Positions 16,346-20,765 of a stretch of 20,765 bases of DNA are shown in pieces. The position numbers and the translations under genes are program-made. The stretch is from a virus. How positions within the stretch are numbered: position 1 is the first letter of the stretch; every line of letters begins with the position of its first letter. The stretch lies in the IMG/VR virus record IMGVR_UViG_3300020468_000095, positions 1 to 20,765 of that record, one strand, 5' to 3'. The notes beneath the pieces were generated by a model. It saw only the letters and a program-made list of their open reading frames with translations. It was not told the DNA's origin and made no database searches.

Positions 16346-16354
16346 TGCTATAAT
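16346..16354 (+). promoter_or_regulatory. Extended -10 promoter for uvsW operon
   Basis: TGCTATAAT is a perfect extended -10 (TGn then TATAAT at 16349-16354), two bases after the terminator T-tract. No -35 box of the TTGACA type is visible, since that position falls in the terminator stem; extended -10 promoters can do without one. Initiation would be near 16361, about 20 bases before the uvsW ATG, so the leader is short. Confidence 0.7.
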
Positions 16355-16380
16355 ATATTCATAACGAACAAAGAGCATAC

Positions 16381-17556
16381 ATGCAGTTACGTCCACATCA
16401 GAATAAGGCATTGGAAGCAATGGCAAGACATTCTAAGGGTCAAATCATTGTACCCACTGGTGGTGGCAAAACTCTTATTGCCATTAAGGATGCTATAAGA
16501 AGACTTAATGGTCTTACTGATCCAACTCTTGTTGTAGTTGCTCCACGCATCCTATTAGCAGAGCAATTATCATCTGAGTTCTTGGAAGAGATTGAGAATG
16601 TATCTGTGATGCACGTACATAGTGGTGAAACACATCATTATAGTACAACTAAGAGTGATAAAATTCAAAAGTGGGTAAGAAATACACAGGGAAGTAAATT
16701 AATCTTTACAACATATCATTCACTTCATAGATTAGTAGAAGCAGATGTTGTTGTAGACACAGTATATTTTGATGAAGCACACAACGCAGTGCAAAAGAAT
16801 TTCATAGAGTCAGTTGATTACTTCTCACTACCATTTAATTCTTTACGTTGCTACTTCTTTACTGCAACACCTAAGCACAGTAGAACACCTTTCAAGATAG
16901 GTATGAATGATAGTGATATATTCGGTAATGTTATCTGTAATGTACCAGCACCTAAGTTGGTAGAACAAGGTCACATCCTACCACCAAAAGTAAAAGTATA
17001 TAAGAGTGAGATAAGACAGAAAGATGAGATAACATTTGATGTAGAATGTAATCAGATCATGGATAATATTGATGACCATGAGACTAAGAAGATCCTCGTG
17101 TGTGCTAAGTCTACCAAGCAGATCCAAGGATTAGTATCATATGATAAGTTCCGTGACGAATTAGCATGGAGAGGTTATAATTGCATGTATATTACATCCA
17201 AAACTGGTGCAGTCATTGATGGTGAGAAAGTAACCAGAGATGAGTTCTTTAATGTATTAAGTGCATGGGGTAAAGATCCTGATAAGAAATTTGTTGTATT
17301 ACATCACAGTATCTTAGCAGAGGGTATCAACGTAAAGGGTCTTGAAGCGGTCTTGTTCTTAAGATCTATGGATTACATTGGAATATCACAAACTATTGGC
17401 AGAGTGATCCGTAAGGGTTGCGAAAATAAGAAATATGGGTTAGTATGTATACCAGTATATTCAAAGGTGGGCATCTCTACTGCACGAAAAGTACAGGCAG
17501 TTGTTGATACTGTATTTGAGAGAGGAGAACCAGCAATTTCTATAATAACAAAATGA
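16381..17556 (+). CDS. uvsW: UvsW-type superfamily 2 DNA/RNA helicase
   Basis: 391 residues. Helicase motifs in order: Q-like LRPHQNKALEAM (3-14), Walker A PTGGGKT (25-31), motif Ia APRILLAEQ (54-62), DEAH (131-134), TAT (161-163), a second RecA-like domain with AKSTKQI (242-248), LAEGINV (312-318) and QTIGRVIR (337-344). In T4, UvsW unwinds branched DNA and R-loops, turns off origin-dependent initiation and drives recombination-dependent replication. This protein starts directly at the helicase core. T4 UvsW is about 500 residues with an N-terminal DNA-binding domain, so that part appears to be missing. The start is supported by the promoter about 30 bases upstream, which leaves no room for a longer N terminus. 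The gene overlaps the next by ATGA (17553-17556). Confidence 0.9.
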   Translation: MQLRPHQNKALEAMARHSKGQIIVPTGGGKTLIAIKDAIRRLNGLTDPTLVVVAPRILLAEQLSSEFLEEIENVSVMHVHSGETHHYSTTKSDKIQKWVRNTQGSKLIFTTYHSLHRLVEADVVVDTVYFDEAHNAVQKNFIESVDYFSLPFNSLRCYFFTATPKHSRTPFKIGMNDSDIFGNVICNVPAPKLVEQGHILPPKVKVYKSEIRQKDEITFDVECNQIMDNIDDHETKKILVCAKSTKQIQGLVSYDKFRDELAWRGYNCMYITSKTGAVIDGEKVTRDEFFNVLSAWGKDPDKKFVVLHHSILAEGINVKGLEAVLFLRSMDYIGISQTIGRVIRKGCENKKYGLVCIPVYSKVGISTARKVQAVVDTVFERGEPAISIITK

Positions 17557-17999
17557 CTTCTTCCGTAGTTTTAGTCACAGGTGGATTTGATCCAATACAT
17601 AGTGGCCATATTTCATTATTAAATTCAGCAAAACAAATAGCACCAATGAGTGCCTTGGCAGTTGGTGTTAATTCAGATGATTGGTTGACAAGAAAGAAGG
17701 GTAAACCTTTTATGCCATCTAGTGAAAGAATTGATATTGTCAGAGCATTGAAAGTGGTTGATAATGTTATTGAATTTAATGATAGCGATGGAAGTGCAAA
17801 TCATGCCATTGAACAATGTTTACAAATATATGATAAGGTAATCTTTGCTAATGGTGGAGATAGACACAATGAAAATGTACCAGAGTATGATAAGTTTAGT
17901 GAAGATGAAAGAGTGGTATTTAGATGGGCTGTCGGTGGACTTGGTAAAAAGAATAGTAGTTCATGGATATTAAAAGAGTGGGATGAAAGAAATAGATGA
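17553..17999 (+). CDS. Cytidylyltransferase-family nucleotidyltransferase
   Basis: 148 residues. The start GGFDPIHSGHISLL holds the H16-x-G-H19 signature of HIGH-type nucleotidyltransferases, and the family's other elements follow: RKKGKPFM (47-54), R-x-x-I-V-R-A-L (59-66), ANGGDR (99-104) and K-N-S-S-S-W-I-L (133-140) for the ISSTxI-like site. Family members join a nucleotide to a phosphorylated small molecule, as in TagD (CTP and glycerol-3-phosphate) or the HldE/RfaE adenylyl domain (heptose-1-phosphate). The substrate cannot be read from the sequence. It could feed modification of sugars or lipids on the host surface. It overlaps uvsW and the methyltransferase by ATGA on both sides, so it is co-translated with DNA-metabolism genes. 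The length is usual for the family. Confidence 0.85.
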   Translation: MTSSVVLVTGGFDPIHSGHISLLNSAKQIAPMSALAVGVNSDDWLTRKKGKPFMPSSERIDIVRALKVVDNVIEFNDSDGSANHAIEQCLQIYDKVIFANGGDRHNENVPEYDKFSEDERVVFRWAVGGLGKKNSSSWILKEWDERNR

Positions 18000-18934
18000 A
18001 AGACACTATTTTATATGGTGACTGTCGTAAGACACTATCAGCATTTCTACCACAGAGTGCAAGAATGTGTGTGACATCTCCACCCTATTACGGACTTAGA
18101 GATTATGGTGGAGAGGAGCAACAAATAGGACAGGAACAAACACCCGAAGAGTTTGTAGATCAACTTGTGTCTGTATTCAGAGAGGTACGAAATGTATTAA
18201 CTGATGATGGGACTTGTTGGGTAAACATAGGGGATAGTTATTATAATTATAGACCTGGTAAAGGTCAATCATATCCAAAACAATCGGTATCTAAAACAAA
18301 ACAAGATCTACCAGATAAATGTAACAAACGTGGGAACAAATTACAGGGATTAAAAGAGAAAGATTTAATTGGTATTCCTTGGTTATTTGCTTTTGCTATG
18401 CGAAAAGACGGATGGTATTTAAGACAAGATATTATATGGCATAAACCAAATCCAATGCCAGAAAGTGTAAAAGATAGATGTACCAAGTCACATGAGTATA
18501 TCTTTCTGTTCAGTAAAAATAAAAGGTATCATTATGATAATGAAGCAATCAAGGAGCCAGCAAAGGATTGGGGAACCAGAGATAGAACTAATGGTAAGTA
18601 TCATAATGAGGGAACAGGACTGCAACCACATTCAGGCCTGACTAAGAGTTATGCCAAGAAGAATAAGAGAAGTGTATGGTCTGTAACCAAGAAACCATAC
18701 AAGGGAGCTCATTTTGCTGTATTCCCACCCGAATTGATTGAGCCATGTATATTGGCTGGTAGTAATAAGGGTGATACTATATTAGATCCATTCATGGGGT
18801 CAGGAACCACTGCTATGGTGGCAAAGAAGTTAGATAGATATTACTTAGGTTGCGAACTACATGACAACTATGGTGATCTAATAGAGCAAAGAGTATTACC
18901 ATATGAGAACAGGTTAGAAAAGTTTTTTTCATGA
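17996..18934 (+). CDS. DNA methyltransferase, beta class (N4-cytosine or N6-adenine)
   Basis: 312 residues. Motif IV, T-S-P-P-Y-Y at 27-32 (TSPPYYGLRDYG), precedes the AdoMet-binding motif I, DPFMGSGTT at 264-272 (with LGCEL following), which is the beta-class order. SPPY is more common in N4-cytosine enzymes but also occurs in N6-adenine enzymes, so the methylated base is undecided. IPWLFAFAMRKDGWYLRQDIIWHKPNPMPES (about 122-152) is a typical middle segment of such phage enzymes. No restriction endonuclease gene is nearby, so it is probably an orphan enzyme that protects phage DNA or marks it. The run of seven T at 18923-18929 lies in the last codons, and the stop overlaps the next start by ATGA. 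Confidence 0.88.
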   Translation: MKDTILYGDCRKTLSAFLPQSARMCVTSPPYYGLRDYGGEEQQIGQEQTPEEFVDQLVSVFREVRNVLTDDGTCWVNIGDSYYNYRPGKGQSYPKQSVSKTKQDLPDKCNKRGNKLQGLKEKDLIGIPWLFAFAMRKDGWYLRQDIIWHKPNPMPESVKDRCTKSHEYIFLFSKNKRYHYDNEAIKEPAKDWGTRDRTNGKYHNEGTGLQPHSGLTKSYAKKNKRSVWSVTKKPYKGAHFAVFPPELIEPCILAGSNKGDTILDPFMGSGTTAMVAKKLDRYYLGCELHDNYGDLIEQRVLPYENRLEKFFS

Positions 18935-18940
18935 AAAAAA
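18923..18940 (+). repeat. Perfect T7/A7 palindrome at gene junction
   Basis: TTTTTTTCATGAAAAAAA is an exact 18-base palindrome centred on the start codon of the next gene. The T7 run lies in the methyltransferase end and the A7 run just after the next ATG. A slip of -1 at the T7 would put the methyltransferase in frame with the halogenase-like gene; this is possible but not shown. Confidence 0.55.
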
Positions 18941-20076
18941 TACAAAAAATAGCAATTGTAGGAGCTGGTAATGCTGCGTGTCTGACTGCTTTACATTACC
19001 ATCTTTATGGTAGAATTATAAACATTGATACTATTGATGAAATTGAAATATATCATGATCCTAATGTTCCAATAGAAAAAGTAGGTCTAGGTTCTCAATT
19101 AAATGTAACTGATATTATTTTTGATGTATTAAATTTAAATTGGTATGATAATCCTATTGATGCAACATTTAAAACTGGTATATTATATGAGGGGTGGGGT
19201 AAAAAACAAGATAAAATATTTCATCCTTTTTCTGGAAAAGGAAATGCAATACATTATATTCCACATAAATTATCTAAATGTGTATTAGAATCAGGTCATT
19301 TTAATGTTATAGAAAAAAGTATAAGTGATCCTGAGAAAGAGATAGATGCTAATTATATAATAGATTGTAGAGGTAGACATAATAGAGATAAGAGTAATTA
19401 TGATACTCTTATCAATCCATTAAATGCTGTTCTTTTATCAAGTAAAGATAGTAAAGATCCCGATCTACATTACACAAGAACTGTTACCACACCGAATGGA
19501 TGGACATTTGTGATTCCCAATAAGGATAGTGTTTCTTATGGATACTTGTACAATAATACAATAACATCAGACAAAGAAGCAAAAGAAGATTTTTTAGAAA
19601 GATTTAATTTATCTGAAATTCATGATACATTAACTTTTGAAAATTATATGGCTAAAAATGTATTTGTAGGTAATAGAACTATTTTAAATGGAAATGCTTG
19701 TGGTTTTATGGAACCAATGGAAGCAAATTCCACAGCTTTTTTCCTTAATGTAGCAGAATATGCTTGGGATTGTATATTTGGAATTACACCTCCAAGTAAA
19801 TCTAATTATTTGATTAAAAAAATGATGAGAGAAATAGAAACTTTTATACTCTGGCATTATCAATATGGTTCTAAGTATGATACAGCATTTTGGGAGTATG
19901 CTAAATCACTTCCATTTTATCCTGATGAAAGATTTAGAGAATTAGTAAAAAATCCTGCCGATAGAGATAAAGTTCAAATGGAAATGCAGACAAAAGATAA
20001 TTTTATTCTGGAAGAATACGCATATGGACAATGGGCAACTCCCAGTATAAAAGTTTGGAAGGATGCTATGGAATGA
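18931..20076 (+). CDS. Flavin-dependent halogenase-like protein (tryptophan halogenase family)
   Basis: 381 residues. The N terminus has a dinucleotide-binding fold with VGAGNAACL (10-18), as in the GxGxxA/G box of flavin monooxygenases and halogenases. ATFKTGILYEGW (78-89) matches the region around the catalytic lysine of tryptophan halogenases (Lys79 in PrnA), so K81 is the candidate. GWTFVIP (190-196) corresponds to the W-x-W-x-I-P halogenase motif, with the second Trp replaced by Phe. NGNACGFMEPMEANST (253-268) matches the second FAD-contact motif, G(D)AAGF.(D/E)P(L)E. Family members are about 500-550 residues; here the substrate-binding C-terminal part seems cut down. Such genes are known from marine T4-like phages. 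The substrate is unknown, and halogenation is not certain since the WxWxIP motif is incomplete; a monooxygenase is an alternative. Confidence 0.8.
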   Translation: MKKIQKIAIVGAGNAACLTALHYHLYGRIINIDTIDEIEIYHDPNVPIEKVGLGSQLNVTDIIFDVLNLNWYDNPIDATFKTGILYEGWGKKQDKIFHPFSGKGNAIHYIPHKLSKCVLESGHFNVIEKSISDPEKEIDANYIIDCRGRHNRDKSNYDTLINPLNAVLLSSKDSKDPDLHYTRTVTTPNGWTFVIPNKDSVSYGYLYNNTITSDKEAKEDFLERFNLSEIHDTLTFENYMAKNVFVGNRTILNGNACGFMEPMEANSTAFFLNVAEYAWDCIFGITPPSKSNYLIKKMMREIETFILWHYQYGSKYDTAFWEYAKSLPFYPDERFRELVKNPADRDKVQMEMQTKDNFILEEYAYGQWATPSIKVWKDAME

Positions 20077-20555
20077 AAACAGTAGAAAGACATAATTATG
20101 ATGGTAATAATATTATAAAAACAAGGAAACTTGTTTTTGAACCTTATGATTTTAGTGAACAAAATATGTGTTTGGTAATCGGATTGATACAACAAAATCT
20201 TAAACCTGAGTTACTCAAACGTAAGAAATTAAAGTATAAGGATAATCCTACTCAGTATTATGGACACTGTTATCATGCTACACAGGCACTATATTATCTG
20301 ATGAATACAGATAAGTTAGTTCCTATGAGTGGTGAAGATTATAGAGGAGAAAAACATTGGTGGTTGGAATATAATGGTAACACCTATGATTGCACTGCGG
20401 AGCAATATTGGACAGTTGGTGAACTGCCACCTTATGAGAGTGGAAAGAAATCAAAGTGGTATGGATGGAAACAACGACCACAACAAATTTCATTGGACTT
20501 GATGGTCAAAGTATTGGGAAAGAGATTGGCTCTTGACAAAACAACTAACCCATGA
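20073..20555 (+). CDS. Conserved phage protein with Cys-His-Asp pattern, possible papain/transglutaminase-like fold
   Basis: 160 residues from ATG at 20073, which overlaps the preceding stop by ATGA as at the other junctions; the longer start at 20031 would intrude 46 bases into the halogenase-like gene. The segment YGHCYHATQALYYL (63-76) with C66, then KHWWLEY (94-100) with H95, and TYDCTAEQY (104-112) with D106, has the Cys-His-Asp order and spacing of cysteine peptidase or transglutaminase-like folds; W and Y residues surround the His as is usual there. A charged N-terminal part (about 1-60) has no recognised motif. No signal peptide is seen. It may act on proteins or peptides inside the cell, but function is inferred only from residue pattern; a binding role is possible. 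Confidence 0.7.
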   Translation: MKTVERHNYDGNNIIKTRKLVFEPYDFSEQNMCLVIGLIQQNLKPELLKRKKLKYKDNPTQYYGHCYHATQALYYLMNTDKLVPMSGEDYRGEKHWWLEYNGNTYDCTAEQYWTVGELPPYESGKKSKWYGWKQRPQQISLDLMVKVLGKRLALDKTTNP

Positions 20556-20561
20556 TAATAT
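20533..20561 (+). promoter_or_regulatory. Sigma-70-type promoter (TTGACA, 17 bases, TAATAT with TGn)
   Basis: TTGACA (20533-20538) is a perfect -35 box lying in the last codons of the preceding gene. TAATAT (20556-20561) follows 17 bases later and is preceded by TGA, an extended -10 feature; GATAAT (20554-20559, 15-base spacing) is the alternative. Initiation would be near 20568. A host-sigma promoter here suggests an early gene downstream. Confidence 0.7.
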
Positions 20562-20581
20562 AACGAATATTGGAGGCGAAT

Positions 20582-20625
20582 TGCTAAACAGCAGACAGCT
20601 TCCGTTTACAATATGCTAAACAGCA
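20582..20625 (+). repeat. Two direct repeats of TGCTAAACAGCA in a gene leader
   Basis: TGCTAAACAGCA at 20582-20593 recurs exactly at 20614-20625. Each copy can itself fold as TGCT/AGCA around AAAC. The first copy sits on a TTG (20581) five bases behind GGAGG (20572-20576) and would open a 12-codon ORF (MLNSRQLPFTIC) ending at 20619. The second copy sits on an ATG (20613) and abuts the true Shine-Dalgarno of the next gene. The leader (20556-20638) holds nothing else recognisable. It may be a regulatory leader or a duplicated start region. Confidence 0.5.
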
Positions 20626-20638
20626 AGGAGAAAAATAT

Positions 20639-20765
20639 ATGTCTGTTACGAGACAGAGGGGTTTTGGCCCTGATCAGGTGGTTGACCGTGACCGATATAA
20701 AGGTAGGTGGACTAACGAAGAGTGTGAACGTCACACTAAACGAGGAAGATTTCTAGGATTTAGAT
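20639..20765 (+). CDS. Start of an unknown gene, 3' end cut by window
   Basis: ATG at 20639 follows AAGGAG (20625-20630) by eight bases, the best ribosome binding site in the window. The visible 42 residues (MSVTRQRGFGPDQVVDR, then DRYKGRWTNEECERHTKRG) are rich in Arg, Lys and Asp and show no family I recognise. The frame stays open to the window end. It is the first gene of a new transcript from the promoter at 20533 and may be an early protein. A competing frame from ATG 20613 (47 codons) lacks a Shine-Dalgarno and ends at 20756. Confidence 0.6.
   Translation, partial: MSVTRQRGFGPDQVVDRDRYKGRWTNEECERHTKRGRFLGFR

Noticed and set aside
16268-16498. 76-codon ORF across the terminator
   Set aside because: It runs through the terminator and promoter and overlaps uvsW in another frame, with no family resemblance.
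20031-20555. Longer start for the Cys/His/Asp protein
   Set aside because: It would overlap the halogenase-like gene by 46 bases. The ATG at 20073 gives the ATGA overlap seen at the other three junctions.
20613-20756. 47-codon ORF from ATG 20613
   Set aside because: No Shine-Dalgarno before it, whereas the ATG at 20639 in another frame has AAGGAG at ideal spacing and stays open to the window end.
1-20765. tRNA genes, CRISPR arrays, insertion sequences or integrase/attachment sites
   Set aside because: None seen: no cloverleaf with conserved TTCGA arm, no regularly spaced repeats, and no transposase or integrase motifs.

Overview
The window looks like part of a T4-like marine myovirus genome of the cyanophage/pelagiphage kind. 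The DNA is AT-rich and coding is dense, all on the + strand, with almost no spacing between genes. It carries long repetitive tail-fibre proteins, T4-type late promoter motifs (NATAAATA), a UvsW helicase, a lone DNA methyltransferase and a flavin-dependent halogenase-like protein. No photosynthesis gene or other host marker lies in the window, so the host (Prochlorococcus, Synechococcus, SAR11 or other) cannot be fixed from this piece. The replicon is cut at both ends: the first and last genes are partial.

Region 1 (1-6243) is a virion/adhesin block. It holds the 3' part of a repetitive fibre protein, then a 920-residue protein with Asp-box (sialidase-type propeller) motifs, then two smaller proteins. 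The 920-residue protein and the two smaller ones share a beta-rich module and look like paralogues. Region 2 (6274-7079) inserts a 2-oxoglutarate/Fe(II) oxygenase gene and a 37-codon acidic ORF behind a perfect TATAAATA motif. Region 3 (7133-15861) holds three more fibre proteins: a 1787-residue protein ending in a self-cleaving peptidase S74 chaperone domain, a 669-residue repeat fibre, and a 444-residue glycine-rich and cysteine-rich protein resembling distal tail-fibre adhesins. A small zinc-ribbon protein (15889-16287), preceded by a late promoter motif, closes the block.

A strong rho-independent terminator (16323-16344) runs directly into an extended -10 promoter (16346-16354). This separates the late structural block from Region 4 (16381-20555). 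Region 4 is a five-gene operon: uvsW, a cytidylyltransferase-like nucleotidyltransferase, a beta-class DNA methyltransferase, a halogenase-like flavoprotein and a Cys/His/Asp protein. Each of the four junctions is a 4-base ATGA overlap, which implies translational coupling. A good sigma-70-type promoter in the end of the last gene then drives a new unit (from about 20568), whose first gene, with a strong ribosome binding site, runs off the window.

The observations most worth following are the triplicated adhesin module, the glycine/cysteine-rich tip adhesin, the short halogenase-like enzyme inside a translationally coupled operon, and the repeated TGCTAAACAGCA leader element near the right end.
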